This document shows positions 16,367 to 25,571 of a stretch of DNA of 34,430 bases, piece by piece. This stretch comes from Armatimonadota bacterium (GTDB lineage: Bacteria > Armatimonadota > JADLDR01): assembly GCA_020846535.1 (NCBI GenBank), contig JADLDR010000023.1, positions 1-34,430 of the forward strand, in the 5' to 3' direction. Under the pieces are notes generated by a model. It did not search any database and was not told the DNA's origin. It worked only from the letters and a program-made list of their open reading frames with translations. A program made the translations under genes and the position numbers. Position 1 is the first letter of the stretch; the number at the start of each line of letters is the position of its first letter.

Positions 16367-16723
16367 TTATTCGGAGGTCAGCTCGATGCGAGCCATCAGC
16401 GCCGCATCGCCCCGGCGCAGGCCGATCTTGACGATGCGCGTATAGCCCCCGTTGACATTCCGGAACTTGGGGCCGACCGTATCGAAAAGCCGTTTGACCA
16501 GCGTTTCGTCATTCAGCAGGCGACGGGCCTGACGCCGGGCATGAACCGTGTCCTGCTTCGTCCAGGTTATCAGTTTTTCCGCCACCGAGCGCAGCTCTTT
16601 GGCGCGGGTTTCGGTGGTCGTGATCTTTTCATGCAAAATCAGGGCCTGGGTCAGGCTGCGGAGCATCGCTCTCCGATGGTCGGCAGTCACGCCCAGCTTG
16701 CGCCCGCTCACACGATGTCGCAT
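16367..16723 (-). CDS. rplQ: 50S ribosomal protein L17
   Basis: 118 residues starting MRHRVSGRKLGVTADHRRAML, the diagnostic L17 opening, and ending with GGYTRIVKIGLRRGDAALMARIEL. It lines the region near the peptide exit tunnel. It follows rpoA after 51 nt that include a small CCCGG/CCGGG dyad. Start ATG at 16723. Confidence 0.98.
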   Translation of the reverse strand: MRHRVSGRKLGVTADHRRAMLRSLTQALILHEKITTTETRAKELRSVAEKLITWTKQDTVHARRQARRLLNDETLVKRLFDTVGPKFRNVNGGYTRIVKIGLRRGDAALMARIELTSE

Positions 16724-16774
16724 CGATGTTCACCATTCTTTCTGTCCGCCCTCCCGGTCGCATTGCCGGGCAAG

Positions 16775-17833
16775 CTATTCCTCTTCTTCATCCGCCTCGT
16801 CGGAGGAGCCGTAATCTTCATCCAGGCTGCCGTCGTCCTCGTCGTCGGCGTCCTCATCGAAGGTCGGTTCCTCACGGCTGCGCCGCAGGTTCAATCCGAG
16901 TTGGCCCAGCTTTTCGCGCACTTCGGTCAGCGACTTGCGCCCGAAGTTGCGGATGGTCATCAGATCGTTCTCGCTTTTCTGAACCAGGTCGCCGATGGTC
17001 AAGACGCTGGCTTTTTTCAGGCAGTTGTAGGTTCTGACTGAAAAATCGAGTTCCTCGATCTTGGCGTCCCGGAAGGCCTCGCTGATCTCCTCCAGGTCGA
17101 GATCGCCCCCCTGCCCGTCGTCGGCGATCTCGGTCGAGACATCGAAGAAGAGCTTGAAGTAGCTGTCCAATATCCGGGCCGATTCCACCACCGCGTTCTT
17201 GGGACGCACCGTACCGTTCGTCCAGACCTCCAGCACCAGCCGGTCGTAATCGGTCTTGTGGCCCACCCGGGTCGCCTCGACGATATAGTTCACCCGCTTG
17301 ACCGGGCTGAAGACGGAGGGAATGGGCAGGACGCCGATGGACTGCTTGACATGCTCCTGCTTGTCCGGGGGCACGTACCCCATGCCGACCTCCACCGTCA
17401 TCTCCATTGAAAGGCGGCTGCTTTCCTCGCTCATCGTGGCGATATGCACCGAAGGGTTCATCACATCCACTTCGCCCTCGATATCCGCCCCTGTCACCTC
17501 GCCCTCGCCGCGCTTATCGATCCGGATTGTGCGCGGCTCGGAGCGGTCGCCGTAGCCGTCGCCGGGGACGCGCAGGGCGATATCCTTGAGATTGAGGATC
17601 AGTTCGGTCGTATCTTCCTTCACCCCCGGAATGGTCGAAAACTCGTGCAGCACCCCATCGATTTTGATCGAAGTGATGGCGGCCCCGGGGATGGTGGAGA
17701 GCAATACGCGGCGCAAGGCATTTCCCAGCGTGCTGCCGAAGCCCCGCTCCAGAGGCTCCACCAGAAGCTTGCAATAGGACTCCGATTGTTCCAGTGTCTT
17801 GATCTCGGGTTTAATTGCCATATCCATAATCAA
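16775..17833 (-). CDS. rpoA: DNA-directed RNA polymerase subunit alpha
   Basis: 352 residues, longer than the usual 310-330. The N-terminal assembly domain has LEPLERGFGSTLGNALRRVLLS. The C-terminal domain (about 262-318) has FSVRTYNCLKKASVLTIGDLV and FGRKSLTEVREKLGQLGL for UP-element/activator contact. Residues 321-352 form a strongly acidic tail (20 Asp/Glu of 32), absent from textbook alpha subunits. The likeliest start is TTG at 17833, 9 nt after GGAGG; ATG codons at 17827 and 17821 are alternatives that shorten it by 2 or 4 residues. The rpsD-rpoA-rplQ order is the standard alpha operon. Confidence 0.98.
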   Translation of the reverse strand: MIMDMAIKPEIKTLEQSESYCKLLVEPLERGFGSTLGNALRRVLLSTIPGAAITSIKIDGVLHEFSTIPGVKEDTTELILNLKDIALRVPGDGYGDRSEPRTIRIDKRGEGEVTGADIEGEVDVMNPSVHIATMSEESSRLSMEMTVEVGMGYVPPDKQEHVKQSIGVLPIPSVFSPVKRVNYIVEATRVGHKTDYDRLVLEVWTNGTVRPKNAVVESARILDSYFKLFFDVSTEIADDGQGGDLDLEEISEAFRDAKIEELDFSVRTYNCLKKASVLTIGDLVQKSENDLMTIRNFGRKSLTEVREKLGQLGLNLRRSREEPTFDEDADDEDDGSLDEDYGSSDEADEEEE

Positions 17834-17899
17834 TTCGCTGCGCCTCCATAAAACCGAAGAGCCGCAGGGGCCAAACGGACGGCCCCGTTGCCCCGGAAG

Positions 17900-18526
17900 C
17901 TATCTCGAATAATATTCCACCACCAGTTGCTCATCCACATCGGTATCGATTTCATCCCGGTTCGGATAGTGCAGCACGCGCCCCTCGAAGGCCCCCGCAT
18001 TCAGTTCCAGCCAGGCCGGAACGCGCCGCCCGGCAGCCGCAGCCACCGAATCGACGATCAACTGGATCTGCCTGTCCTCGGGCCGAACTGCAATGACATC
18101 CCCCGGCCTCACCTGGTAGGACGGGATATCCACCACTTTGCCGTTCACGGTGAAGTGCCGGTGGTTGACCATCACCCGCGACTCGCGCCGGGAAGACCCG
18201 AACCCCAGCCGGTAGACCACGTTATCCAGGCGTGTCTCCAGCAGCTGGAGCAGCGTTTCGCCGGTCACGCCCTTGCGGCGGTTGGCTTCCACATAATAAA
18301 GGTGGAACTGCCGCTCCAGAAGCCAGTAGATGCGCCGCATTTTCTGCTTCTGCCTGAGCTGCACACCGTAATCGGAAAGCTTTTTTTGCTGCTGCCCGTG
18401 CTGGCCGGGCGCATAGGTGCGCTTCTCCACCGGACATTTTTTCGTGTAGCACTTCTCGCCTTTTAGATACAACTTGACGCCCTCGCGCCGGCAGAGCCGG
18501 CATCGAGGCCCAGTGTATACAGCCAT
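17900..18526 (-). CDS. rpsD: 30S ribosomal protein S4 (zinc-binding type)
   Basis: 208 residues. The N-terminal zinc knuckle ligands are C9, C12, C26 and C31. The S4 RNA-binding domain (about 98-160) includes [24 protein letters not shown]. It is a primary 16S-binding assembly protein and in many bacteria the translational repressor of the alpha operon. Start ATG at 18526. Confidence 0.98.
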   Translation of the reverse strand: MAVYTGPRCRLCRREGVKLYLKGEKCYTKKCPVEKRTYAPGQHGQQQKKLSDYGVQLRQKQKMRRIYWLLERQFHLYYVEANRRKGVTGETLLQLLETRLDNVVYRLGFGSSRRESRVMVNHRHFTVNGKVVDIPSYQVRPGDVIAVRPEDRQIQLIVDSVAAAAGRRVPAWLELNAGAFEGRVLHYPNRDEIDTDVDEQLVVEYYSR

Positions 18527-18543
18527 TGATTCTCCTCCAGAGA

Positions 18544-18945
18544 TTATACCCGGCGCCGTTTCGGCGGGCGGCAGCCGTTATGAGGAATCGGGGTCACATC
18601 TTTGATGACGCTGACTTCCAGCCCGGCAGCCTGAAGAGATCGGATCGCCGTTTCTCGGCCCGACCCCGGCCCCTTCACATAAACCTCGATCCGCTTCATG
18701 CCGTGATCCACCGCCTTGCGGGCCGCCTGCTCCGCCGCCATCTGGGCTGCGAAGGGGGTTCCCTTCTTGGTGCCCTTGAACATCCCCACGGAGCCGGAAC
18801 TGGCCCAGCAGAGGACTTCGCCCTTCATATCGGTGATGGAGACGATGGTGTTGTTGAAGGTCGATTGAATGTGGGCCACGCCCTGCAACACCTGCCGCTT
18901 TTCTTTCGCCTTGGGCCTTCCGCTTCCACTCTGTTTCTTTGCCAT
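18544..18945 (-). CDS. rpsK: 30S ribosomal protein S11
   Basis: 133 residues. Contains [37 protein letters not shown] and the C-terminal [18 protein letters not shown], all diagnostic. A platform protein near the Shine-Dalgarno helix. It sits 12 nt after rpsM and 17 nt before rpsD. The first 15 residues are Lys/Ser/Gly-rich as usual. Confidence 0.98.
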   Translation of the reverse strand: MAKKQSGSGRPKAKEKRQVLQGVAHIQSTFNNTIVSITDMKGEVLCWASSGSVGMFKGTKKGTPFAAQMAAEQAARKAVDHGMKRIEVYVKGPGSGRETAIRSLQAAGLEVSVIKDVTPIPHNGCRPPKRRRV

Positions 18946-18957
18946 ACCCCTCTCCCG

Positions 18958-19329
18958 TTATTTCTTCCTGCGAACGCCGACAGTGCGCCTGCGCCCTTTG
19001 CGGGTGCGTGCATTGGTACTCGTTCTCTGACCTCGCACCGGCAGGCCCCGGCGGTGCCGGATCCCGCGGTAGCAGCCGATCTCGATCAGGCGGCGGATGT
19101 TCATCTGCACCTGGCGGCGCAAATCGCCTTCCACCTGATACTCTCGTTCCAGAACCTCGCGCAGCCGGTTGATTTCGGCGCTCGTGAGGTCACGCACTCG
19201 CGCATCCGGGTTTACACCGGTCTTTTGCAGAATCTTGCGGCTGGTCGTCGGGCCGACCCCGTAGATGTAGGTCAGCGCGACTTCGATTCGCTTATCCCGT
19301 GGCAGGTCCACACCTGCGATTCGTGCCAA
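18958..19329 (-). CDS. rpsM: 30S ribosomal protein S13
   Basis: 123 residues. Contains [23 protein letters not shown] (helix-two-turns-helix), [29 protein letters not shown] and a basic tail reaching the P-site. The start is TTG at 19329 with AGGAGGTG 6-7 nt upstream, and TTG is the only start matching the conserved N-terminus. Confidence 0.98.
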   Translation of the reverse strand: MARIAGVDLPRDKRIEVALTYIYGVGPTTSRKILQKTGVNPDARVRDLTSAEINRLREVLEREYQVEGDLRRQVQMNIRRLIEIGCYRGIRHRRGLPVRGQRTSTNARTRKGRRRTVGVRRKK

Positions 19330-19381
19330 TGGTTACACCTCCTGGTTTCGAGCGGCGAAAAGCTTTTCGCCGGTATCAACA

Positions 19382-19498
19382 CTAACCCTGGCGCTGTTTG
19401 TGCTTCGGATCCTTTTTGCAGATAACCCGGACCACGCCCTCGCGCTTGATAATCTTGCACTGGTCGCACATCTTTTTGACAGATGCCCGTACTTTCAT
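19382..19498 (-). CDS. rpmJ: 50S ribosomal protein L36 (zinc-binding type)
   Basis: 38 residues, [15 protein letters not shown] onward. Zinc ligands C11, C14, C27 and H33 are all present (the zinc-containing form). It binds 23S rRNA near the peptidyl-transferase region. Start ATG at 19498; longer upstream reading passes through a promoter region and is rejected. First gene after the internal promoter at 19574-19602. Confidence 0.97.
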   Translation of the reverse strand: MKVRASVKKMCDQCKIIKREGVVRVICKKDPKHKQRQG

Positions 19499-19573
19499 GA
19501 TGAACCACCTTCCCAGGCTGACGCCAAAACGAGGGATCCCCTCCCTGCCCGATACCCGCTGGACAGGCTCTTT

Positions 19574-19602
19574 ATTATACACCGATTATCCGTTTTTGGC
19601 TA
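19574..19602 (-). promoter_or_regulatory. Internal promoter for the rpmJ-rpsM-rpsK-rpsD-rpoA-rplQ segment
   Basis: On the minus strand a perfect TATAAT (19574-19579) lies 17 nt after TAGCCA (19597-19602; 4/6 to TTGACA). The -35 overlaps the infA stop codon. It is in an AT-rich patch of the unusually long (101-nt) infA/rpmJ gap, so the alpha-operon genes can probably be transcribed separately. Confidence 0.7.
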
Positions 19603-19839
19603 CTTATACCGGTAGATAATGCGCCCTCTCGTCAGGTCGTAGGGGGACAGTTCCACCAGGACGCGGTCGCCGGGCAAGATGCGGATAAAGTGCAGCCTGA
19701 TCTTTCCAGAAACATGGGCCAGCACCTTGTGCCCGTTTTCCAGTTCCACCCGGAACATCGCGTTCGGGAGGGTTTCCGACACGACCCCTTCGACCTCGAT
19801 AGCGCCTTCTTTGGGGTTTTCCCTCGCTGCTTTCGCCAT
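19600..19839 (-). CDS. infA: Translation initiation factor IF-1
   Basis: 79 residues, S1-like OB fold. Conserved [32 protein letters not shown] and [25 protein letters not shown]. It blocks the 30S A site during initiation. The N-terminus is about 6 residues longer than E. coli IF-1. ATG at 19839 is the family start; the in-frame extension upstream is unrelated. It is in the standard map-infA-rpmJ order. Confidence 0.98.
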   Translation of the reverse strand: MAKAARENPKEGAIEVEGVVSETLPNAMFRVELENGHKVLAHVSGKIRLHFIRILPGDRVLVELSPYDLTRGRIIYRYK

Positions 19840-19901
19840 AAATGATTGACTCCCTCCAGTATACCAAATTTGAAGCCGTTTCGCCACTTTTCGCGGCGGG
19901 A

Positions 19902-20651
19902 TCAAATCGTCAGAATCGAGTTGCCCTTGTCGGTGATCGCCACGGTATGCTCGAAGTGGGCGGACAGTCTGCGGTCTTTGGTCACGTACGTCCACTGGTC
20001 GGGCGTCACCTCGATATGGGGCGATCCCATGTTGATCATCGGCTCGATAGCCAGGGTCATCCCCGGCTCCAGCCGCGGCCCGCGGCCCGCCTTCCCGTAG
20101 TTGGGAATCTGCGGATCCTCGTGAAGCTCTCGCCCCACGCCGTGGCCCACCAGTTCGCGCACCACCCCGTAGCCGTGTTTCTCGGCATGGCGCTGGATGG
20201 CATGGGAGACGTCCCCCAGCCGGTTGCCAGGCCTGGCCATCTCCAGGCCCTTATAAAGCGACTCGCGGGTCACGCGCATCAGCTTCTGCGCCTCCGGGGA
20301 TATCTCTCCCACCGCCACCGAAATGGCGGCATCCGCATGAAAGCCGTTCAGATAGACCCCCAGATCGATCCCCACGATATCGCCGGTTTTCAATATGCGG
20401 CGCGAGCTGGGGATGCCGTGTACCACCTCGTCATTGACGGAAGCGCAGATGCTTGCCGGGAAGTCGCGGTAACCCTTGAAGGAAGGACGCCCCCCCGCCT
20501 CGCGCACCATCGCCTCCGCCAGATTGTCCAGGTCCAGAGTCGTCGTCTTATCCGGAATGACCGCCTCTTCGAGCGCCTTCAGCACCCGGGCCACGATCCG
20601 CCCGGCCACCCGCATTTTCTCGATTTCCTCCGGCGTTTTTCGGATAATCAA
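19902..20651 (-). CDS. map: Methionine aminopeptidase, type I
   Basis: 249 residues that remove the initiator Met from nascent proteins. The dinuclear metal ligands are D96, D107, H170, E203 and E234, and the substrate-binding H78 is in NDEVVHGIP. There is no N-terminal zinc-finger extension. The start is TTG at 20651 with GGGGGA just upstream. It follows adk after 21 nt. Confidence 0.98.
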   Translation of the reverse strand: MIIRKTPEEIEKMRVAGRIVARVLKALEEAVIPDKTTTLDLDNLAEAMVREAGGRPSFKGYRDFPASICASVNDEVVHGIPSSRRILKTGDIVGIDLGVYLNGFHADAAISVAVGEISPEAQKLMRVTRESLYKGLEMARPGNRLGDVSHAIQRHAEKHGYGVVRELVGHGVGRELHEDPQIPNYGKAGRGPRLEPGMTLAIEPMINMGSPHIEVTPDQWTYVTKDRRLSAHFEHTVAITDKGNSILTI

Positions 20652-20672
20652 AACGTCCCCCGAAACAGCGGG

Positions 20673-21329
20673 CTACTTCCCTTTCGCCCTCTCCAGAATC
20701 CCGGACACCTCGGCCACGATCTCTTCCACATCCCGGTCGGCGTTCACCGTCGCCAGGATGCCCTTGTCCCGGTAATACTCGATCAGCGGCTCCGTCTGGG
20801 CACGGTAGACGACCAGGCGGGTCCAGATGGCCTCCGACGTGTCGTCCTTGCGCTGGGTCAGTTCACCGCCGCAGCGGTCGCAGACCCCCTCCCGGGCGGG
20901 GGGCATAGCATCGATGTGGTAGATGGCCCCGCAGGCCGCGCAGCTCCGCCGTCCCGAAAGGCGGCGCACCAGTTCTTCCTCGGACACCGCGAAATCGATC
21001 ACAGCATCCAGGGGCCAGCAGAGCCTGCCCAGCATGGCGTCCAGGGCGTTCGCCTGGGCGATGGTGCGGGGGAACCCGTCCAGCAAAAAGCCGTTGGCGC
21101 AGTCGGGCGACTTGAAGCGATCTTCGACGATACGGATAATCACCTCGTCAGGAACGAGATGACCGGCCTCCATATAGCGGGCAGCCTCTTTTCTCGCCTC
21201 CGTCCCGGCGCTCCGGGCCTCCCGGAGAATCTCCCCGGTGGAAATATGCGGCAGCCTGTAGCTTTCCACAATGAACTTGGCCTGAGTTCCCTTACCGGAA
21301 CCCGGAGGCCCGATCAATACGAGACGCAC
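20673..21329 (-). CDS. adk: Adenylate kinase (zinc-LID, long form)
   Basis: 218 residues, catalysing AMP + ATP to 2 ADP. P-loop GPPGSGKGT at 7-15 and DGFPRT at 84-89. The LID domain carries four cysteines, C130, C133, C150 and C153, the structural zinc site of Gram-positive and thermophile-type enzymes. It starts with GTG at 21329. It lies between secY and map, the usual place, but is separated from secY by a 173-nt palindrome-rich gap. Confidence 0.98.
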   Translation of the reverse strand: MRLVLIGPPGSGKGTQAKFIVESYRLPHISTGEILREARSAGTEARKEAARYMEAGHLVPDEVIIRIVEDRFKSPDCANGFLLDGFPRTIAQANALDAMLGRLCWPLDAVIDFAVSEEELVRRLSGRRSCAACGAIYHIDAMPPAREGVCDRCGGELTQRKDDTSEAIWTRLVVYRAQTEPLIEYYRDKGILATVNADRDVEEIVAEVSGILERAKGK

Positions 21330-21377
21330 GAAATCACTCCAGAAAAGCTGCTTTTTATATAGGGCGGAACGAAAGCC

Positions 21378-21501
21378 AGCCGCCCCCCCGGTCCCCCGCC
21401 GAAGTCCGGCGGGGGGAGCGGACTTGGGGTGCTTTGATCACGCTGCCAAGAGAACGCACGATCTCAGCCCCTCCGAAGCCGGGGGGGTCGGGGGGGTGGC
21501 T
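21378..21501. repeat. C/G-run inverted repeats in the secY/adk gap
   Basis: A left block at 21378-21400 (AGCCGCCCCCCCGG then TCCCCCGCC) and a right block at 21478-21501 (GCCGGGGGGG then TCGGGGGGGTGGCT) are imperfect inverted copies. Inside, CCCCCGCC (21393-21400) and GGCGGGGG (21408-21415) make an 8-bp hairpin with a 7-nt loop. The plus strand holds several G runs of 4-7, so a quadruplex is conceivable. The gap (21330-21502) has no gene. Confidence 0.7.
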
Positions 21502-21502
21502 C

Positions 21503-22795
21503 CTATTTGATAAACCCTTCGTAGTTCCGCATCACCAGGTGAGACTCGATGCTCTGCATGGTGTCCAGGGCCACGCCTACCACGATCAAAAGCGATGTGC
21601 CTCCCACCAGGCTGAAGGTCGAAACCCCTGTGATGCTCGGAACATAGTACTGGAGCAGGGCGATGGCCGCCAGAAAAAGAGCGCCCGCCAGGGTGATGCG
21701 GGTCATCACCCGGTCCAGGTATTCGGCAGTCGGCTTGCCCGGGCGGATGCCGGGGATGAAGCTTCCCCACTTTTTGAGATCATCCGCAAGCTGCGGCACA
21801 TTGACCGTCACCGCCGTGTAGAAATAGGTAAAAAAGACCACGAAGGCCGCATAGAAAAGCGATGCGAACCAGTGGCGGCCCGGCGTAAAGAAGTCCACGA
21901 TGTTGTGTACGACCTCGCCATACCGGGTCGTTGTCGGCACGAACTGGGCGATGGTCGCCGGGAACATCAAAATCGAGATCGCGAAGATGATCGGGATCAC
22001 GCCCGCGGCATTGACCTTGAGCGGCAGGTGCGAGCTGGTCCCCCCGACCATCCGGTTGTAGCCGACCACCCGCTTGGCATGCTGGATCGGAATCTTGCGC
22101 GATCCCTGGGTGATGAAGACGATGCCCATCACCGTCAGCACGAAGGTCGCCAGCAGCAGGAGAATATTGAAAATGGTCAGAGACCCGCCCTCCAGCAGCT
22201 TGTAGGTGGCCGCCGCATCGGATGGCATCCGGGCGAGGATGCTGCAAAAGATGACCAGCGACACGCCCTGCCCGATCCCCTTGTCCGTGATCTGCTCGCC
22301 CATCCACATCAGGAAGGCGGTTCCGGCGGTCAGGGTGATAGCGATCTGCATGAAGGTCAGAATGCCCGTTCCCTCTACCTTGAATATCCCCATCCGGCTG
22401 AGCATCAGGCAGAGGCCGAACGCCTGGACGAAGGCCAGCACGCCCGTCAGGTAGCGGGTGTACTGCGAAATCTTCTTCCTGCCCGCTTCTCCTTCCTTGG
22501 CAAGCTGCTCCAGGGTAGGGACAGCAATCGTCAGGAGCTGCATGATGATGGAAGCGTTGATGTACGGCGTGATCCCCATCGCGAAGATGGTGAACTTCCG
22601 GAACGCCCCGCCGGAGAAAACATCGAGCAGGTTCAAAACGCCGCCCCCGGCGAAAAGACGCTCCATGGCCTGTTTATCGATGCCGGGAACGGGGATATGC
22701 AGCCCGACCACAAAGACAGCGAACATCCCGAAGACGTAAAAGATGCGCTTCTTAAGATCCGGAATCTTGAAAGCCGCAATTAATGATTCGAGCAC
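21503..22795 (-). CDS. secY: Preprotein translocase subunit SecY
   Basis: 430 residues with ten predicted membrane helices; the channel subunit of the Sec translocon. Hallmarks are a first helix region ending HIPVPGID, a plug-like FSGGAFRKFTIFAMGITPYINASIIMQLL, and GGTSLLIVVGVALDTMQSIESHLVMRNYEGFIK at the C-terminus. The start is GTG at 22795, directly abutting the rplO stop (TAG-GTG), with GGAGG 8 nt upstream inside rplO. The spc-operon position is standard. Confidence 0.98.
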   Translation of the reverse strand: MLESLIAAFKIPDLKKRIFYVFGMFAVFVVGLHIPVPGIDKQAMERLFAGGGVLNLLDVFSGGAFRKFTIFAMGITPYINASIIMQLLTIAVPTLEQLAKEGEAGRKKISQYTRYLTGVLAFVQAFGLCLMLSRMGIFKVEGTGILTFMQIAITLTAGTAFLMWMGEQITDKGIGQGVSLVIFCSILARMPSDAAATYKLLEGGSLTIFNILLLLATFVLTVMGIVFITQGSRKIPIQHAKRVVGYNRMVGGTSSHLPLKVNAAGVIPIIFAISILMFPATIAQFVPTTTRYGEVVHNIVDFFTPGRHWFASLFYAAFVVFFTYFYTAVTVNVPQLADDLKKWGSFIPGIRPGKPTAEYLDRVMTRITLAGALFLAAIALLQYYVPSITGVSTFSLVGGTSLLIVVGVALDTMQSIESHLVMRNYEGFIK

Positions 22796-23239
22796 CTAAA
22801 TTACCTCCACAGTGCCTCCGGCGGTTTTGATCTTCTCCTCGGCGCTTTTCGAAAACCGGTGCGCCCGGACGACGAGAGGCTTGGTCAGGTCTCCGTCCCC
22901 CAGAATCTTGAGGCCGTCCTTCATGTCTTTGATGATCCTTTCGGATATCAGGAAGTCGGGCGTGATCTCCGTATTTTCGGGAAGATCGTTCAACTGGCCG
23001 ATATTGATGATCGCAAATTCCTTGCGGAACCGGTTCTTAAAGCCTTTGCGGAGCGGCAGGCGGCGGTAGAGCGGCGTCTGGCCGCCTTCGAAGCCGAGGC
23101 GCACCTGACCGTGGGCCTTCTGCCCCTTGTTGCCCCGGCCCGCGGTCTTCCCGTTGCCGGAGCCGATACCCCGCCCCTTGCGCTTGGCGCGGTGTACCGA
23201 GCCGGGCGCGGGCTTCAGTTCATGCAGTTTGAGTGCCAT
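22796..23239 (-). CDS. rplO: 50S ribosomal protein L15
   Basis: 147 residues. Contains [21 protein letters not shown], the Gly-rich [19 protein letters not shown] and [13 protein letters not shown], the extended rRNA-binding N-terminal arm of L15. Start ATG at 23239 is 20 nt inside rpmD. Confidence 0.98.
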   Translation of the reverse strand: MALKLHELKPAPGSVHRAKRKGRGIGSGNGKTAGRGNKGQKAHGQVRLGFEGGQTPLYRRLPLRKGFKNRFRKEFAIINIGQLNDLPENTEITPDFLISERIIKDMKDGLKILGDGDLTKPLVVRAHRFSKSAEEKIKTAGGTVEVI

Positions 23240-23432
23240 TCGCTTCTCCTTCTTCCACCGGCTCCACCGACACGAGATGCCGGACCGCTTCCACCATGCC
23301 GCGGATCTGCGGATTGTCCGGTTTGATGACCGAATGGTGCATCTTCCGCAGGCCCAGCGATTCGACGGTCGCCTTCTGCTTCTTTTGCCGCCCGATGGTG
23401 CTGCGGACTAGGGTTATCTTAAGCTTGCTCAC
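23220..23432 (-). CDS. rpmD: 50S ribosomal protein L30
   Basis: 70 residues; [35 protein letters not shown] is diagnostic. It is about 10 residues longer than the usual 60 because of an acidic tail ([12 protein letters not shown]) encoded in the 20-nt overlap with rplO and just before it. It starts with GTG at 23432, 14 nt inside rpsE. Confidence 0.97.
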   Translation of the reverse strand: MSKLKITLVRSTIGRQKKQKATVESLGLRKMHHSVIKPDNPQIRGMVEAVRHLVSVEPVEEGEANGTQTA

Positions 23433-23952
23433 CGTTGTTCTCCTTTTTGCGCCACGGCTGCAAGTCCTCGACCTTCTTGCCGCGCATCGCGGCCACCCGC
23501 TCCACCTCTTTCAAGGACTTGAGGCCCTTCATGGTGGCCCAGGCGGTGTTGATGGCGTTCGAGGAGCCGATAGCCTTGGCGAGTACGTCCCGTACGCCCG
23601 CCACCTCCAGGATGATCCGGGCCGACCCTCCGGCCACGACCCCGGTTCCGGGGGACGCCGGCTTGATCAGGACGGTGGAGGCGTCGTGCTTGGACAGCAC
23701 TTCATGCGGAATGGTTGTGCCCTCCATCGGCACTTCGATCATGTTCTTCTTGGCGTCCTCCACCCCTTTGCGGATCGCGTCCGGGATGGCCCTCGCCTTG
23801 CCCAAACCGGCTCCCACATGGCCCTTGCCGTCCCCGACGGCCACAAGCACGTTCCAGCTCAGGGTGGTCCCGCCCTTGTGAACCTTCTGGACTTTGTTGG
23901 TCTGAATGACGCGCTCTTCGAGTTCGAGCGCATCGGAATCGATCTTTGCCAT
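23419..23952 (-). CDS. rpsE: 30S ribosomal protein S5
   Basis: 177 residues. The N-terminal dsRNA-binding-like S5 domain has [16 protein letters not shown] and [18 protein letters not shown]; the C-terminal domain has [33 protein letters not shown] decoding-fidelity protein on the 30S solvent side. Start ATG at 23952. The lysine-rich C-terminal end overlaps rpmD by 14 nt. Confidence 0.98.
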   Translation of the reverse strand: MAKIDSDALELEERVIQTNKVQKVHKGGTTLSWNVLVAVGDGKGHVGAGLGKARAIPDAIRKGVEDAKKNMIEVPMEGTTIPHEVLSKHDASTVLIKPASPGTGVVAGGSARIILEVAGVRDVLAKAIGSSNAINTAWATMKGLKSLKEVERVAAMRGKKVEDLQPWRKKENNGEQA

Positions 23953-23961
23953 GCGTGCCTC

Positions 23962-24345
23962 CTAAAACTCCAGTCCCTGCTCGCGCGCAGCGTCGGCGAG
24001 GGCTTTGATCCGGCCATGATAAAGGTAACCGCCCCGGTCGAAGATCACTTTGCCGATCCCCGCTTCCTTGGCGCGCTCCGCGACCAGCGCCCCGACCTTC
24101 TGCGCCGCGTTGGTGTCGTCGGTGGATGTCAGCTCGGTTCGCACAGCCTTCTCCTGGCTCGATGCGGCGGCGAGCGTGTGGCCCAGATCGTCGTCAATCA
24201 CCTGGGCGTAGATATATTTCAGGCTGCGGAAAACGCACAGGCGGGGACGGTCGGCGGTGCCGTGGACTTTCCGGCGCACCCGACTATGGCGCTTCATGCG
24301 GCTCAGAAGCCGCTCGCTCGTATGGTTGTTGCCTATGTGCCTCAC
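23962..24345 (-). CDS. rplR: 50S ribosomal protein L18
   Basis: 127 residues. Contains [29 protein letters not shown] and [28 protein letters not shown], the 5S-rRNA-binding signature. It starts with GTG at 24345, directly abutting the rplF TAA stop. Confidence 0.98.
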   Translation of the reverse strand: MRHIGNNHTSERLLSRMKRHSRVRRKVHGTADRPRLCVFRSLKYIYAQVIDDDLGHTLAAASSQEKAVRTELTSTDDTNAAQKVGALVAERAKEAGIGKVIFDRGGYLYHGRIKALADAAREQGLEF

Positions 24346-24927
24346 TTACTTCTTGCCTCCCGTTTTCCCGCTCTTCCCGGCCTTCCGACGGACGGCCTCG
24401 CCCTGATAGCGGAAGCCTTTCCCCTTGTAGGGGTCCGCCTTCTTGATGGCCCGGATTTCGGCGGCCAACTGCCCCACCACTTCCTTATCGATGCCGGACA
24501 CCGAGATATTGGTGATCGTCTCTTTCTGCGCTCCGCGGGTTTCCAGGCGGTCCACCGCGAAGATGACCCCGGCGCGGGGCATCACGTCCACCGGATGGGA
24601 AAAGCCCACCTGCATGGAGAGCCGGGTTCCTTCCACCACCGCGCGGTAGCCCGTTCCCCTCAGTTCCAGCTTCTTCGTCCACCCTTCGGAAACTCCCACC
24701 ACCATATTGTGGATGAGCGTGCGGGTCAGGCCGTGCAGGGATCGGTGCAACTGGTTTTCCGTGGGGCGATCCACCTTCACGGCGCTGTCCTCCATCGTGA
24801 CGATCATCGCATGAGGCACCGGCTTGGTCAGCGTTCCTTTCGGCCCGGTCACGGTGATCCGGTCCGGTTCGATCTCGACCTTCACTCCCGCCGGTATCTG
24901 AATCGGTACTTTTCCGATGCGTGACAT
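24346..24927 (-). CDS. rplF: 50S ribosomal protein L6
   Basis: 193 residues, two L6 repeats. MSRIGKVPIQIPAGVKVEI opens it; ELRGTGYRAVVEG and DPYKGKGFRYQGE are diagnostic C-terminal motifs. The last 15 residues are a Lys/Gly-rich extension, making it somewhat longer than the usual 178. It lies near the sarcin-ricin loop, where elongation factors bind. Confidence 0.98.
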   Translation of the reverse strand: MSRIGKVPIQIPAGVKVEIEPDRITVTGPKGTLTKPVPHAMIVTMEDSAVKVDRPTENQLHRSLHGLTRTLIHNMVVGVSEGWTKKLELRGTGYRAVVEGTRLSMQVGFSHPVDVMPRAGVIFAVDRLETRGAQKETITNISVSGIDKEVVGQLAAEIRAIKKADPYKGKGFRYQGEAVRRKAGKSGKTGGKK

Positions 24928-24936
24928 ACCTTCCTC

Positions 24937-25335
24937 CTACCAGACGTAGCACAAAACTTCGCCGCCCAGCCCCTGCCGCCGGGCATCCCGGTCGGCCATC
25001 ACGCCGCGGCTGGTCGTCAGGATCGCGATCCCCAGCCCGCGCAGGACGCGCGGCACTTTATCCGATTTCGTATACACCCTCAGTCCGGGCTTGCTGATCC
25101 TCTTCAGGTTGGTGATCACGCGCTCTTTTTTCGGGCCGTATTTCAGGCGAACGCGGATGACGCCCTGCTTGTTGTCTTCCAGGTAATCGTAGCCCCGGAT
25201 GAACCCTTCTTCCTGCAATATCCTGACGATCTCCACCTTCAGCTTGGAACCGGGGATCTCCACGACATCGTGGTAAGCCATGTTCCCATTGCGAATACGG
25301 GTCAGAAGATCGGCAATCGGATCGGTAACACTCAT
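24937..25335 (-). CDS. rpsH: 30S ribosomal protein S8
   Basis: 132 residues. [18 protein letters not shown] at the start and the invariant STSRGVM-type stretch ([26 protein letters not shown]) at the end. It binds 16S helix 21 and in many bacteria represses the spc operon. It lies 10 nt after rpsN. Confidence 0.98.
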   Translation of the reverse strand: MSVTDPIADLLTRIRNGNMAYHDVVEIPGSKLKVEIVRILQEEGFIRGYDYLEDNKQGVIRVRLKYGPKKERVITNLKRISKPGLRVYTKSDKVPRVLRGLGIAILTTSRGVMADRDARRQGLGGEVLCYVW

Positions 25336-25345
25336 CTTTATCCCC

Positions 25346-25531
25346 CTACCAGCTCGATTTGGTGACTCCAGGGATCAATCCCAGATGCGCCATCTCGCGG
25401 AAGCAAATCCGGCACAGCCCGAACTTGCGCATATACCCTCGTGGCCGGCCACATTTATTGCACCGGAAATATTTTCTTACCGGAAACTTCGGCGGTCGCT
25501 TGACCTTTTCAATCAATGCTTGCTTAGCCAA
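25346..25531 (-). CDS. rpsN: 30S ribosomal protein S14, zinc-binding type Z
   Basis: 61 residues with zinc ligands C24, C27, C40 and C43 ([11 protein letters not shown] and LCRICFRE), the short zinc form. It starts with TTG at 25531, 9 nt after a full AGGAGG. In most genomes rpsN directly follows rplE; here an EF-G-like gene and two palindromes intervene. Confidence 0.98.
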   Translation of the reverse strand: MAKQALIEKVKRPPKFPVRKYFRCNKCGRPRGYMRKFGLCRICFREMAHLGLIPGVTKSSW

Positions 25532-25571
25532 TTTCGGATGCCTCCTGCTTTATCGAATGAAGAATCACGGT

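Noticed and set aside
19842..21362. 506-codon plus-strand frame opposite map and adk
   Set aside because: Antisense shadow of well-supported genes; composition (His/Arg/Gly-rich) is typical of reverse-frame translation.
23233..24924. 563-codon plus-strand frame opposite rpsE, rplR and rplF
   Set aside because: It spans several real genes on the other strand, including their intergenic junctions, and has no recognisable motif.
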